DNA of 64,000 bases from Paenibacillus koleovorans NBRC 103111 (GTDB taxonomy: Bacteria; Bacillota; Bacilli; Paenibacillales; NBRC-103111), in the NCBI RefSeq assembly GCF_004000845.1, contig NZ_BIMA01000002.1, positions 1-64,000 of the forward strand, written 5' to 3'. The notes under the pieces were generated by a model. It was not told the DNA's origin, did no database searches, and was given only the letters and a program-made list of their open reading frames with translations. The position numbers were made by a program, and so were the translations under genes. Shown one piece after another: positions 52,874 through 61,959 of this stretch (position 1 is its first letter; each line of letters opens with the position of its first letter).

Positions 52874-53749
52874 TTATTTAAAGGCATTAATAAAATCGAC
52901 CGCTTTGCGAATATCGACTTCCGGTTGATCCCCGACTTCACGCTCAATAGTCAGGTAGCCGGTATAACCGATGTCCTGCAGCGCTTTGAAGTAATTCACG
53001 AAATCGACTTTGCCTTCGCCGAGCGGCACTTCGCGGAACACTTCTCCGGAACGGACCATTTCGGCAATTTTGCCGTGATCCATCGGCGCGTAGCCCAGCG
53101 AACCGTAAATTTCTCGAGGATCGACTTCTTTATAGCGAATGCCGTCCTTCACATGCGTATGAACGATATAATCCTTCAGCGTGTACACCCCTTGCACCGG
53201 ATCGTCGCCGGTTACCATCACCTGATTGGCCGGATCGAAGTTGACGGACACGCCGCGGCTGCTTAGCGTATCGAGGAAGCTCTTAAGATGAACTGCCGTC
53301 TCAGGTCCGGTCTCAATAGCGAAAAAACCGCCCATATTGGTGGCATACTGGCTGAGCTCTTCGCAGGCTGCATGCATGGCAGCGAATACCGATCCGTTCT
53401 TATCGTGAGGCACAACGCCGATATGCGTCGTCACGATATTCGTGCCGAGATCTTGAGCCAGATCCAGAATACGTTTGGATTTCTCTACCTTCGCCGGGTT
53501 CGCATCCACGTCCTGGAAGCCATGACCGCCAAGGTCGCCGCAAAGTGCCGATATTTCCAGACCAAGCGAATCGATATAGGCCTTCAGTTCTTTCCGCTGC
53601 GCGGCATCCAAGTTCGCCGGATCCATCTCGCCTGCAATCGCATAAATCTGCACACCCTGGGCGCCGACTTCCTTCGCTTTTTTCAAACCCTCGCGTACGC
53701 CGATGCCAAAGCTGTCTACGATAACTCCGATTTTGTTGGTCAGTTTCAT
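52874..53749 (-). CDS. Sugar phosphate isomerase/epimerase family (TIM barrel)
   Basis: 291 aa from ATG 53749 (GAGGAGA six bases upstream). AP-endonuclease-2-like TIM barrel. Candidate metal ligands: Glu in FAIETGPET (about 150), Asp in NFDPANQVMV (183), His in VHTHVKDG (205) and Glu in LTIEREVG near 270. Family members isomerise sugars or inosose-like compounds. It precedes neither regulator nor transporter on its strand; the TetR gene ends 50 bp upstream. Substrate unknown. Confidence 0.88.
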   Translation of the reverse strand: MKLTNKIGVIVDSFGIGVREGLKKAKEVGAQGVQIYAIAGEMDPANLDAAQRKELKAYIDSLGLEISALCGDLGGHGFQDVDANPAKVEKSKRILDLAQDLGTNIVTTHIGVVPHDKNGSVFAAMHAACEELSQYATNMGGFFAIETGPETAVHLKSFLDTLSSRGVSVNFDPANQVMVTGDDPVQGVYTLKDYIVHTHVKDGIRYKEVDPREIYGSLGYAPMDHGKIAEMVRSGEVFREVPLGEGKVDFVNYFKALQDIGYTGYLTIEREVGDQPEVDIRKAVDFINAFK

Positions 53750-53799
53750 AGTTCTCCTCATCCTTCTTTATTGCAAGTATAGTTAATCCCATTAAATAG

Positions 53800-54372
53800 C
53801 TACGGCGACAATCCTTCCAGCAAATAAAGCTGAAACAACTCGTATATTTGCTCCTTACTAAGCGGCTCATGCGTCAGATCCCACTCATAAATAAAGGCGA
53901 TATACAGCTTCAACATGACAAATGCCGTAATTTTCGGATCGCAGGGCCGCAAATAGCCCTGATCGACTGCCTCCTGCACCTTGCGGGTAATAAATCCGAG
54001 CACCGCCGATTCGATCTCGCGGATCGCTTCTTGCGCTTGCGGCGTCCCCATATCGCGCACTTCATGCGTTAGCTTGAGCGTTAACTCATGCGACCGTCGA
54101 AAATCGAGCAGCGCATAAAGCGCCGCCTGCAAATTTTCGATAAACGTCTTGTCCGGGTGAAGCACCCGTTCGGCTACCGCCTTCATCTCCGCGATCAGCT
54201 TGCGCAATATTTCATCGAACAGCTCTTCTTTATTTTTGAAAAACGTGTAAATCGTGCCTTTGCCAACATTGGCGATTTTAGCCACCTGATCCATCGTCGT
54301 CGCCTTGTAACCGAACAGCGTAAACGATTTTTCCGCCGCCTCCAGCACACTTGCCTTGCGATCCACCGACAT
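53800..54372 (-). CDS. TetR family transcriptional regulator
   Basis: 190 aa. HTH over residues 5-52 (VLEAAEKSFTLFGYKATTMDQVAKIANVGKGTIYTFF split as helix 1, turn and recognition helix), then an all-helical ligand domain. It sits 16 bp after the SDR gene, and probably acts on it or on the isomerase operon. Ligand unknown. Ribosome site AAGCAGGGGAT precedes the ATG. Confidence 0.93.
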   Translation of the reverse strand: MSVDRKASVLEAAEKSFTLFGYKATTMDQVAKIANVGKGTIYTFFKNKEELFDEILRKLIAEMKAVAERVLHPDKTFIENLQAALYALLDFRRSHELTLKLTHEVRDMGTPQAQEAIREIESAVLGFITRKVQEAVDQGYLRPCDPKITAFVMLKLYIAFIYEWDLTHEPLSKEQIYELFQLYLLEGLSP

Positions 54373-54388
54373 CCCCTGCTTTCTTGCT

Positions 54389-55177
54389 CTAGAGCGACTT
54401 GACCATCCCGCCGTCGACCAACAACGCCTGTCCGGTCACATATGTATTGGCGAACGAGCCCAGGAATACGGCATATCGTGCGAATTCCTCGGGTGTCCCA
54501 TAACGGCCGACCGGGATTTGGGTTAGAAACGCCGCTTCTACCTCTTCCGGAGACAGCTGCTTAAGCTGAGCGACCCGAGCGTCCAGCTGCCGAATCCGGT
54601 CCGTCAAAATGCGTCCTGGCGCTACAGTGTTGACGAGAATTTGATCCTTCGCCAGCTCGGTAGCCAAGCTTTTCGTCAGCGCGTAGACACCTGCCCGGAA
54701 TACATTGGACAGCATCAAGTCCTGGATCGGCTGTTTGATAGAGATCGAGCTCAGATTGACGATTCTGCCTTCTCCTGCAGCCCGCATATGCGGCAACGAC
54801 GCGCGAATAAGCCGAATAACGCTCATCAAATTGTTGTCGAACGCGCTCTGCCATACGTTGTCGTCGAATTGCTCGAACGATCCACCGGGAGGACCTCCAG
54901 CGTTGGTCACCAGAACATCCAACCCGCCGTGAGCGTCGACAGCCGACTGAACAGCCGCTTCAATCAGCTCCGGACTTGCCACATCGAGCGTCACCGGATG
55001 CACATATTGTCCGGTAGCTTCCCGAATTTCAGCAACCGCTTCATCCAGATGCTCGGCGCTTCGGCTCGCGATCGTAACCTTGGCGCCTTCTCTTGCATAT
55101 TCCAACGCAGTGGCTCGTCCCAGCCCTTTGCTCGCTGCCGTGACTAACACCGATTTTCCATCCAGCCGTAAATCCAT
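54389..55177 (-). CDS. SDR family protein without the usual Tyr-Lys catalytic pair
   Basis: 262 aa. Cofactor site VTAASKGLGRATALEYAREG near 10 and TNAGGPPGG near 92. Ser in NLSSISIKQP is at 147. Where the YxxxK motif should be (about 160), the sequence is LMLSNVFRAGVYALTKSLA: the Tyr is Ser and the Lys is Arg. A 3-oxoacyl-ACP-reductase-like subgroup with this LxLSNxxR pattern exists, so it is probably not a random mutation. Reductase activity is doubtful by the classical mechanism. It leads the TetR gene. Confidence 0.85.
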   Translation of the reverse strand: MDLRLDGKSVLVTAASKGLGRATALEYAREGAKVTIASRSAEHLDEAVAEIREATGQYVHPVTLDVASPELIEAAVQSAVDAHGGLDVLVTNAGGPPGGSFEQFDDNVWQSAFDNNLMSVIRLIRASLPHMRAAGEGRIVNLSSISIKQPIQDLMLSNVFRAGVYALTKSLATELAKDQILVNTVAPGRILTDRIRQLDARVAQLKQLSPEEVEAAFLTQIPVGRYGTPEEFARYAVFLGSFANTYVTGQALLVDGGMVKSL

Positions 55178-55221
55178 CGAGGGTTCCCCATCCCTTCCCC
55201 TAACTTGTGATGCAGCTTGTC

Positions 55222-55956
55222 TTAAGACTGGAATATCAAATTTTTCTCATATTGCGTCAATCGGCGTGCCGGGATATCCAACACGATGCGGCCCCTGGCC
55301 AATCCCCAGATGCGGGTAGCAAAGCGTTCGGCCAAATCCAAGTTCTGCATGCTGCAGATCGCTACCAGCTCTTGGCGTTGACAAAGCGACTTGAAATCTT
55401 GCATGACCCGGTCGGCCGACTGCGGATCCAGTCCCTTGATCGGTTCGTCCGCGACGATAACCTTCGCGCCTTGTGCGAGCGCCCGCGCTATCGCTACCCG
55501 CTGGGATTCGCCTCCGCTTAGCTTGCTCGCTTTCTCATGCGCCTTATCCAGCAGTCCGACCTTCTCGAGGTAGTCCATTCCGAGCACGTGCTCGTCTGTC
55601 GAGACGGTGCCCGTCAGCTTGCGCCAGAGCGGTGTATAGAAGAAACGGCCGCCCAGCACAACCTTAAGCGCGCTGAGATTCGGATTCATCATAGGCTTCT
55701 CATCGAGAAACGCCCATTCCTTGCGAAGCTTGATTCTATCGGTCCACTTCGGCGTGGTTAAGTCTGTGCCGTTATATATCAGCTGCCCTTCCGTCCACTT
55801 ATCTTTGAGGGCAACGCATTTGAGCAGCGTCGTCTTCCCGCTGCCGCTGCCGCCTACAACCGCAATCAGCTCGCCCCGATCCGCCTGGAAGCTGATCTTA
55901 GACAATATTTCGGTCCCATCCACGAGCTGCTTCGATAAATTTCTGACGATGATCAT
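55222..55956 (-). CDS. PhnC-like ABC ATPase without visible permease
   Basis: 244 aa. Walker A GGSGSGKTT near 36, signature LSGGESQRVAIARALAQ near 146, Walker B VIVADEP near 168, and the phosphonate/phosphite-type length and spacing. No permease or binding-protein gene is adjacent: neighbours are an SDR (minus) and a DUF4023 gene. It may serve a permease elsewhere. Ribosome site GGGGGAATC before the ATG is weak. Confidence 0.85.
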   Translation of the reverse strand: MIIVRNLSKQLVDGTEILSKISFQADRGELIAVVGGSGSGKTTLLKCVALKDKWTEGQLIYNGTDLTTPKWTDRIKLRKEWAFLDEKPMMNPNLSALKVVLGGRFFYTPLWRKLTGTVSTDEHVLGMDYLEKVGLLDKAHEKASKLSGGESQRVAIARALAQGAKVIVADEPIKGLDPQSADRVMQDFKSLCQRQELVAICSMQNLDLAERFATRIWGLARGRIVLDIPARRLTQYEKNLIFQS

Positions 55957-56094
55957 CCAACGATTCCCCCTAGGCTAGCCTTGCCTGTCCTTGAGCCATT
56001 ATACCATAATCCGGCATCAAATCACGAAGCAAATAGCCGAAGACGAACCGACTCGAATTGGAATCGGCACGTTCCGGCTGCGGTGGACGAAGCT

Positions 56095-56226
56095 TTAATT
56101 GTCCTTGCTGTGCGCCTTCGTAGGAAGCTGCTGATCCGGCTTCTTGCCGCCGAACCGTCTGCGGTTACGTTCATCGTTCGCTTGCTTCTTGTGAAGCTTG
56201 GCCAACCATTGCTCGAGGCTTTCCAT
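56095..56226 (-). CDS. DUF4023-like small protein
   Basis: 43 aa from ATG 56226 with AAGGGGGG before it. The pattern (WLAKLHKKQANDERNRRRFG, then KKPDQQLPTKAH) fits DUF4023: a helical first half, a central Asn-Arg, Gly-Lys, then LPxKxH. Family members are about 40 aa, in Bacilli, function unknown. Similarity read by eye. Confidence 0.6.
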   Translation of the reverse strand: MESLEQWLAKLHKKQANDERNRRRFGGKKPDQQLPTKAHSKDN

Positions 56227-56289
56227 CGTCGCTGTCCCCCCTTGGCCATTAGCTTGCCCCGTGAGGAAACGATTCACTCCGGAACCGCG

Positions 56290-57279
56290 TCAGTAAAGCT
56301 TGTCCAGCACCGACTTGGCCGTCTTCTCCAGCGCTGCGAATGCCGAATCCTGCAGCCTCAGAGCCAGAATAGTAGAGAGCACGTCAATCGCGTGCAGCTG
56401 CGACAGCTTCGCCGAGAAGGAGCCTCCCGCCAGCGGAGCTTCCTTGGAAGCGGTCAGCAGGACGACATCCGAGACGCGAGTGATCGGCGATTTGGCATGT
56501 CCGGTCAAGCAGACCGTCCTGACTCCGTTCGACTTCGCCAGTTGGAGCGCATCAACCAGATCTCGCGTGCTCCCGGACACAGAGAGACCTACGACGACAT
56601 CCTGCGGAGTCGCCATAGCCGCCTGCATCTTCATCAGATGCGTATCCGTCTCGGCCTGCACGTGAATGCCCAGCCGCAGCAACCGATGTTTGGCATCCAG
56701 TGCGCTAAGACCGGACGTGCCGATGCCGAGGAACCAAATCGTTCTGGCCGCGAGCAGCATGTCCGCCGCTTGTTGAACCGCACCGAGGTCGATCAGCGCC
56801 GCGCTGTCTTGAATCGCCTGAGCGTTGATCGCCGTAAGTTTGCTCAGCACATCCTCAGCACTGTCGCTCTCCTCGATCTCCCCCAGCACCTGAAACGCAG
56901 GTGAAGATAGATGCTGAGCGACCGATAGCTTGAATTCCTGATACCCCTGGAACCCCAGCTTGCGGCAAAAACGAAGGACGGAAGTTTCTCCAACTCCCGC
57001 CTTCTCCGCCATATCGGTGATTGACGTGTAGACCGCGGCTTCCGGGTCATGCAGCACCGTCTCGGCTACCCGCTTCTCCGATTTGGTGAACGACCCAAGA
57101 TGGCTAGTGATCGAGAGCAAGGTTGGATTCCCCGCTCCGGCTACAGAACCGGTTACAGAACCAGCTGTAGCTCCTGCCCCAGACCTGGCTTCAGATTCCG
57201 TTCGCTCGATGCCTGCGCTTAAGCTTCCGCCCACAGCCGCTTGATGTTGTTCAGACCGGTCACGATGCCCCATTTGCAC
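56290..57279 (-). CDS. RpiR/MurR family transcriptional regulator with SIS domain
   Basis: About 329 aa from GTG 57279 or 327 from the ATG at 57273. It overlaps the isomerase gene by 61 bp; the first 50 residues (Gly/Ala/Thr-rich) may not be translated, as a GTG at 57234 is another possibility. HTH residues 60-125 (SITDMAEKAGVGETSVLRFCRKLGF is the split HTH), then a SIS sugar-phosphate-binding domain (FLGIGTSGLSALDAKHRLLR, SVSGSTRDLVDALQLAKSNG). Senses a sugar phosphate and probably controls the overlapping isomerase gene. Confidence 0.88.
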   Translation of the reverse strand: MQMGHRDRSEQHQAAVGGSLSAGIERTESEARSGAGATAGSVTGSVAGAGNPTLLSITSHLGSFTKSEKRVAETVLHDPEAAVYTSITDMAEKAGVGETSVLRFCRKLGFQGYQEFKLSVAQHLSSPAFQVLGEIEESDSAEDVLSKLTAINAQAIQDSAALIDLGAVQQAADMLLAARTIWFLGIGTSGLSALDAKHRLLRLGIHVQAETDTHLMKMQAAMATPQDVVVGLSVSGSTRDLVDALQLAKSNGVRTVCLTGHAKSPITRVSDVVLLTASKEAPLAGGSFSAKLSQLHAIDVLSTILALRLQDSAFAALEKTAKSVLDKLY

Positions 57280-58082
57280 TCTTCTTTCCCTTCGAACTCC
57301 AGCGAAAGATAGCCGTCATAGCCGGATGCCTTGATGACGCGGACCATCTCCGGCATATCGATGTCTCCTTGACCGACGATCGCTCCGCGCAAGTAAGTGC
57401 CGTGCGCTGATGGGAACCAGCCGTCGCCAGGATTGCGGTAAGACGGACGAATGTAGAAATCTTTGAAATGCACCATCGAGGCGTGCGGCAAGCTCTTCTT
57501 CACTGCGGCGATCGGATTTTCGTCTACGCACAGGAAGTTGCCCACGTCAAGCGTTGTCCGGAAATTGGCGCGGTCCACCACATGAACAAGACGCAGCACA
57601 CGCTCGCTGTTTTGCACGAAGTAGCCGTGGTTCTCGATGCTCGTCGTAATCCCGAATTGGGAGGCATAATCGGCGACAGCGCGGCAAGCTTCCACTAGTG
57701 ATGGGAAGTCGCGGTCGAATTGAGCCGGCGTCGTATCCGGAATCGGACGGGATGCGATGTCGTGCCGCATTTTTTTGGCCCCGAGACGGTGCACGACATC
57801 AACGTGACGCTTCACTCGCTCAATCTCCGCTTCGAACTGCTCGCGCGTTTCCGTAATGAAGTTCGCGCCGATTGCATAGTTGGATATTTCAATACCGGCT
57901 TCTTTCGCCTTCGCTACAATTTGATCGGTTAATTCAGGGTTGTCCACAAGGGAAAAATCGATCGGCACGATTTCGATATGCGCCCCGCCATTGTCGGCTA
58001 CCCATTGGATCGCGCCCAGGATGTCCATTTCATTTTTGCGCATCGCGCCTAACAAGCTGTAAGAGCTGACTCCCAATTTCAT
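57219..58082 (-). CDS. Sugar phosphate isomerase/epimerase family (TIM barrel)
   Basis: 287 aa. Candidate metal ligands: Glu in TTSIENHGYF (about 150), Asp in TTLDVGNFLCVDENP (180), His in MVHFKDFY (210) and Glu in LSLEFEGKEECKWG near 260. Distantly like the isomerase at 52874-53749 but clearly not a duplicate. Translation overlaps the RpiR regulator gene, so both are one unit controlled by sugar phosphate. Ribosome site GGAGAAGGAGA before the ATG. Confidence 0.9.
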   Translation of the reverse strand: MKLGVSSYSLLGAMRKNEMDILGAIQWVADNGGAHIEIVPIDFSLVDNPELTDQIVAKAKEAGIEISNYAIGANFITETREQFEAEIERVKRHVDVVHRLGAKKMRHDIASRPIPDTTPAQFDRDFPSLVEACRAVADYASQFGITTSIENHGYFVQNSERVLRLVHVVDRANFRTTLDVGNFLCVDENPIAAVKKSLPHASMVHFKDFYIRPSYRNPGDGWFPSAHGTYLRGAIVGQGDIDMPEMVRVIKASGYDGYLSLEFEGKEECKWGIVTGLNNIKRLWAEA

Positions 58083-58144
58083 CGCGGTACGGTCTCCTTC
58101 TCCACGGTTAGGTTTGCTAGTTGTAGGTTGCTAAAGTGTTTCGC

Positions 58145-58630
58145 TTACAGTAACTTTTCAGTTGCGCTGACGAGGGATTCGTCCTCCGGCGTCACTTTCG
58201 GGCCGAACCGAACGGAGATATTCCCCTCCCGGTCGATCAGAAACTTCTCGAAATTCCACATCACCGGTTCTTCCGGTCGGTCCGAATGAGTCGTGAGCCA
58301 AGTATAGAGCGGATGGCGCTCGTCCCCGATGGCATGAACCTTCTCGAACAGAGGGAATGTCACATCGTAGTTCAAGGAGCAAAATTCCATGATCTCTTCC
58401 ATCGTACCCGGCTCTTGGCCGGCGAAATCATTGGATGGGAACGCCAAGATGCGGAATCCACGATCCTTATACTTGCGGTAAAGCGCCTCCAGCCCTGCAT
58501 ATTGAGGGGTCAAGCCGCATTGGGAAGCCACGTTGACGATCAGCAGCACTTCGCCCTTGTAGGCGGATAGCGTACCGGATTGTCCCTTGGCATCATTCAC
58601 TGGAACATCGAACAAGGAGCTCATAGACAT
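58145..58630 (-). CDS. Glutathione peroxidase-like thiol peroxidase
   Basis: 161 aa. Peroxidatic Cys in NVASQCGLTPQY near 37, Gln in FPSNDFAGQEPG near 71 and Trp/Asn in MWNFEKFLID near 125; this Cys (not selenocysteine) tetrad is that of bacterial GPx/BsaA. Lacking the usual glutathione sites, such enzymes use thioredoxin. No resolving-loop Cys pattern is obvious apart from the Cys at EFCSLNYDV near 85, which fits the resolving Cys of thioredoxin-type GPx. Reduces peroxides in the cytoplasm. Confidence 0.93.
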   Translation of the reverse strand: MSMSSLFDVPVNDAKGQSGTLSAYKGEVLLIVNVASQCGLTPQYAGLEALYRKYKDRGFRILAFPSNDFAGQEPGTMEEIMEFCSLNYDVTFPLFEKVHAIGDERHPLYTWLTTHSDRPEEPVMWNFEKFLIDREGNISVRFGPKVTPEDESLVSATEKLL

Positions 58631-58710
58631 TATCCCTCCATTCTCTTTTCATTCCATAGTATAGCACTCGCTTGACCGTTGGAAAAGGATGAGAGCGCCA
58701 AGCTAAGCGG

Positions 58711-58776
58711 GTTCGAGAAAAGAGATCATGGTTCGTAAAAGAGATCATTGCTTCTCCTGACGGGGTATGATAAAAT
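58711..58776 (+). promoter_or_regulatory. helD promoter with upstream direct repeats
   Basis: TTGCTT (58748-58753) and TAAAAT (58771-58776) are separated by 17 bp, a fair sigma-A promoter. Just upstream lie two 20-bp near-copies, 58711-58730 and 58731-58750, each GTTCG..AAAAGAGATCAT.. with a one-base offset; the second overlaps the -35. A reversed relative, GTGATCTTTTC, is at 58778-58788, downstream of the -10. Together they suggest binding sites for a regulator of helD. Confidence 0.45.
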
Positions 58777-58817
58777 AGTGATCTTTTCAATCGGATTCTC
58801 ACCACAAGGAATGGAAG

Positions 58818-60989
58818 GTGACGAGCGTAGTGGACACCGAAGTGAAAGTCGCGTATGAGGAAGAGCTGGAGAAGCTGAATCGGACCACAAGCTGGATCGA
58901 CGCCAAGCTGAAGGAGCTGCAATCGATTCCTCGTTATTACGGCAACGATTACACCGAACAGGCGCTCGATGCCATCCGTGAGCAAGCGCGGCGTCAGATG
59001 GGCAAGGCGACGGATGAACCGTATTTCGGCCGCATGGACTTCCAAGAGAGCGGGACGGCCAAGGTCAAGCCGCTCTACATCGGCAAGTTCGGCGTCGAGA
59101 ACGACGACACGAGCGAGCCGCTGATCATCGATTGGCGCGCTCCGATCGCGAGCCTCTTCTATTCGTTCACCGGAGGCGAAGATCCGGCGGCCTATGATTC
59201 TCCCGACGGGATCATCGACGGACTCGTCTATTTGAAGCGAAATCTCGTCATCCGCAAGCAGCTGCTGCAGCGTGTGGTGGATACGTACGCTCGCGGCGGG
59301 GATCAAGTGGCCGTGAACGACGAGTTTCTGTTGTACCGGCTCGGCGAGAACAAGGACAACAAGCTGCGGGATATCGTCTCAACGATTCAGGCCGAGCAGG
59401 ACCGGATCATCCGTTCCGCCCGCCAGACGGCGATGGTCATTCAAGGCGTTGCCGGCAGCGGCAAAACGACGGTTGCGCTTCATCGACTCGCTTTCCTGCT
59501 CTATCAATACCGGGACATTGTGAAGGCGGAGCGGATGATCATCTTCGCGCCGAACCAGATGTTCCTGGACTATATCTCGTCCGTGCTGCCTGAGCTTGGT
59601 GTAGGCAGCATCCAGCAGACGACATTTGCGGATTGGGCGTTCGAGGTGCTCGAGGAGGATAAGCTGAAGCTGGCCGATCCGACGGATACGCTCGCCAATT
59701 GGTTCGCACCGGGAGCGGCACGTCCGGAGATCGACGATTATACGCCGGGGCGGTTCAAAGGCTGGATCGGCTTCCAATCGATCCTCGACGAGGCGCTCGA
59801 TCGGTATGAAGCCCACTTCATGCCGGAAGGCGATTTCGAGCCTTGGCCGATGGCAAGGCTGCGGACGTCGACCATTCGGGAGTGGTTCACGACCGAGTAT
59901 CGCCACTATCCTTTATATAAACGCAAGGAACGAGTCCACGCCCGGATCAAACGTTGGATCGAGATGGAGCTCGATCTCGTGCGCGACCCCGGCAGGCGCA
60001 AAGAGTTCAAGAGCAAGGCATCGGTCAAGCTGCGCACATATATGAAGACATGGCCGGATCATACGCCGTTCCGCTTCTATGCCGATTGGCTCGGTGGCAA
60101 GCTGTCCGCAGGCCCTGGATCGATGCCATCGCCGCTGCCTGCATCGATCTCCGCCGTCTCGCTTAAAGGGCTTGCGAAGAAGATCGTGCAACCGGAAGAT
60201 CTAGCTCCGCTTCTGCATGTGCACGACCGCTTCTACGGCATCGACAGCGACCGCATCTTCGATCATATCGTCATCGACGAAGCGCAGGATTTCTCGCCGT
60301 TCCAGGTTGCGCTTCTGAATCGCCATGTGAAGAGCGGCTCGTTCACGATTTTGGGCGATCTGTCGCAGGGCATTCACGCGTATCAAGGTGTGCTGGACTG
60401 GAACGAGATGCTCGGCCTGTTCCCGGCCGGCACCACCGCCTTCCACCAGCTCGAGCGGAGCTATCGGTCGACGATGGAGATTATCCGGTTCGCTAACGTC
60501 GTGCTGGAGCGCAGCGTGCCGGCCGCCGTCCCGGCGATCCCGGTGTTCCGCAGCGGCGAGAAGGTGCGGCTGCTGCCGACGCCGGCGGCGGCGCGCATCG
60601 GCGCCATCGCCGACGCGGTTGCGCGGTCCCGGGCCGGCGAGGCGACGACGGTCGCCGTCATCGGCCGCACCGAGCGCGAGTGCGAGGCGCTGCACAGAGC
60701 GTTGCTTAGCGTCGGCATCGAGGCGACGCTGATCGGCGCAGGCGAGCGACGCTACAGCGGCGGCGTCTCCGTCCTGGCGGTGTACCTCGCCAAGGGGCTC
60801 GAGTTCGACGCGGTCATCCTCGTCGACGTGGATGAGACCCGCTACAGCGCGAACGTGCAGGACGGCAAGCTGCTGTACGTCGGCTGTACGCGCGCGCTCC
60901 ATCAACTGTGGATCCACTACGAAGGACGCGTCTCCCCGCTCGTGGAGACGGAGGACACCGAGCTCGTCGAGGACGTTTCGTCGACCTAG
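58818..60989 (+). CDS. helD: HelD-type UvrD/Rep-like helicase, RNA polymerase recycling factor
   Basis: 723 aa from GTG 58818 (site AAGGAATGGAAG); another GTG at 58830 could also start. The N-terminal coiled arm (residues 1-50, VAYEEELEKLNRTTSW) is the part that enters RNA polymerase in B. subtilis HelD (774 aa). Superfamily 1 motifs: Walker A GVAGSGKTTVALHRLAFLLY near 215, Walker B-type DEAQDFSPFQ near 490, QGIHAYQG near 515, ERSYRSTMEI near 540 and motif VI near 690 (YVGCTRALHQL). HelD frees stalled RNA polymerase and is linked with rifamycin tolerance in some bacteria. Confidence 0.93.
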   Translation: MTSVVDTEVKVAYEEELEKLNRTTSWIDAKLKELQSIPRYYGNDYTEQALDAIREQARRQMGKATDEPYFGRMDFQESGTAKVKPLYIGKFGVENDDTSEPLIIDWRAPIASLFYSFTGGEDPAAYDSPDGIIDGLVYLKRNLVIRKQLLQRVVDTYARGGDQVAVNDEFLLYRLGENKDNKLRDIVSTIQAEQDRIIRSARQTAMVIQGVAGSGKTTVALHRLAFLLYQYRDIVKAERMIIFAPNQMFLDYISSVLPELGVGSIQQTTFADWAFEVLEEDKLKLADPTDTLANWFAPGAARPEIDDYTPGRFKGWIGFQSILDEALDRYEAHFMPEGDFEPWPMARLRTSTIREWFTTEYRHYPLYKRKERVHARIKRWIEMELDLVRDPGRRKEFKSKASVKLRTYMKTWPDHTPFRFYADWLGGKLSAGPGSMPSPLPASISAVSLKGLAKKIVQPEDLAPLLHVHDRFYGIDSDRIFDHIVIDEAQDFSPFQVALLNRHVKSGSFTILGDLSQGIHAYQGVLDWNEMLGLFPAGTTAFHQLERSYRSTMEIIRFANVVLERSVPAAVPAIPVFRSGEKVRLLPTPAAARIGAIADAVARSRAGEATTVAVIGRTERECEALHRALLSVGIEATLIGAGERRYSGGVSVLAVYLAKGLEFDAVILVDVDETRYSANVQDGKLLYVGCTRALHQLWIHYEGRVSPLVETEDTELVEDVSST

Positions 60990-61017
60990 GCGACCTAGGC
61001 GACCTAGGCGACCTAGG
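60982..61017 (+). repeat. 9-bp tandem repeat covering the helD stop
   Basis: CGACCTAGG occurs four times in a row from 60982. The unit length keeps the frame, and each unit includes TAG in the helD frame, so unit gains or losses leave the protein end unchanged. Confidence 0.85.
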
Positions 61018-61064
61018 CACGAGTTCCCCAGTTTCTCCTCACCGGAGCGGGGCTCCGTGATTGT

Positions 61065-61823
61065 TCATTTATTTTTTGAGGGCGGATACCCCATCATTTT
61101 TTTGAACACGCGGTTGAAATGCGCCTGGTCGCTGTAGCCGAGATAGTCGGCCACCTCGCCGATCGTCAGCTTCGTGTTGAGGATCAGATCGCGCGCGGAG
61201 TGCACCCGCACCTGGTGCAGGTAAGTAATCGGCGTCATCCCGGTTACTTCCTTGAACGATTGGGTGACATAGTTCGGAGCCCGATCCACGAGCTCGGCAA
61301 GCTCCTGAATGCGGATCGACTCGCGGTAATGCTCCACAATGTAATCCTGCACCTTTCGCATCAGCCGCAGCTTGATCGAAGCGAAACCCTCTTCCGCGAG
61401 CGCTTGGACAAAATAACCGAGCAGCTCGATCGCAATCCCCGTGCACACCACCTCGTCGTGCTTCTTGCGCCGGAACCAGTGCTGGATCAGCAGCATGAAC
61501 CTCTGCTTCATGTAATCGAAATTGCGTGTCCCTACCTTCTTGTAAGCGGAAGGAACCACGTCGGAGAACGGGCCGTCCGGCTGCAGGAGGAAATGCACGG
61601 AATACTTCTGATGCGGCCCTTCCGGGGCGTTGTGTCCCGATCGCAGGGCGCCTTTCGGAATGTACAGCAAATCTCCCTTCTCCAGCAAAACCGTCTCCCC
61701 TTCAATCACGTAGACGGCCCTTCCCTGAACGGTCAGGATCAAAATATCCGTCAGCGTGGCGGCCTCTTCCTTGTGCCAATCGGGGGTCATATCGTCCAAA
61801 TATACCGATACGAGCTCAAACAT
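61065..61823 (-). CDS. AraC family transcriptional regulator
   Basis: 252 aa from ATG 61823 with AAAGGAGGGA before it. N-terminal cupin-like ligand domain (TVQGRAVYVIEGETVLLEKG, LLYIPKGALRSG) to about 130, then the double HTH at 150-250 (IRIQELAELVDRAPNYVTQS, then LTIGEVADYLGYSDQAHFNR and FKKMMGYPP). Divergent from the Rieske and amidohydrolase operon, its likely target. The ligand could be the compound that operon degrades. Confidence 0.93.
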   Translation of the reverse strand: MFELVSVYLDDMTPDWHKEEAATLTDILILTVQGRAVYVIEGETVLLEKGDLLYIPKGALRSGHNAPEGPHQKYSVHFLLQPDGPFSDVVPSAYKKVGTRNFDYMKQRFMLLIQHWFRRKKHDEVVCTGIAIELLGYFVQALAEEGFASIKLRLMRKVQDYIVEHYRESIRIQELAELVDRAPNYVTQSFKEVTGMTPITYLHQVRVHSARDLILNTKLTIGEVADYLGYSDQAHFNRVFKKMMGYPPSKNK

Positions 61824-61959
61824 GCGCAGTCCCTCCTTTCTCCCCATTATACTTGGAAAACCTTAGAATCATACAAATAAAAGTTGTTTTCACAATAGCA
61901 ATCCACCTTCGCTTCCCCCTACAATGAAGACAGACTTACAAAGAGAGGAGCTGGATTTC

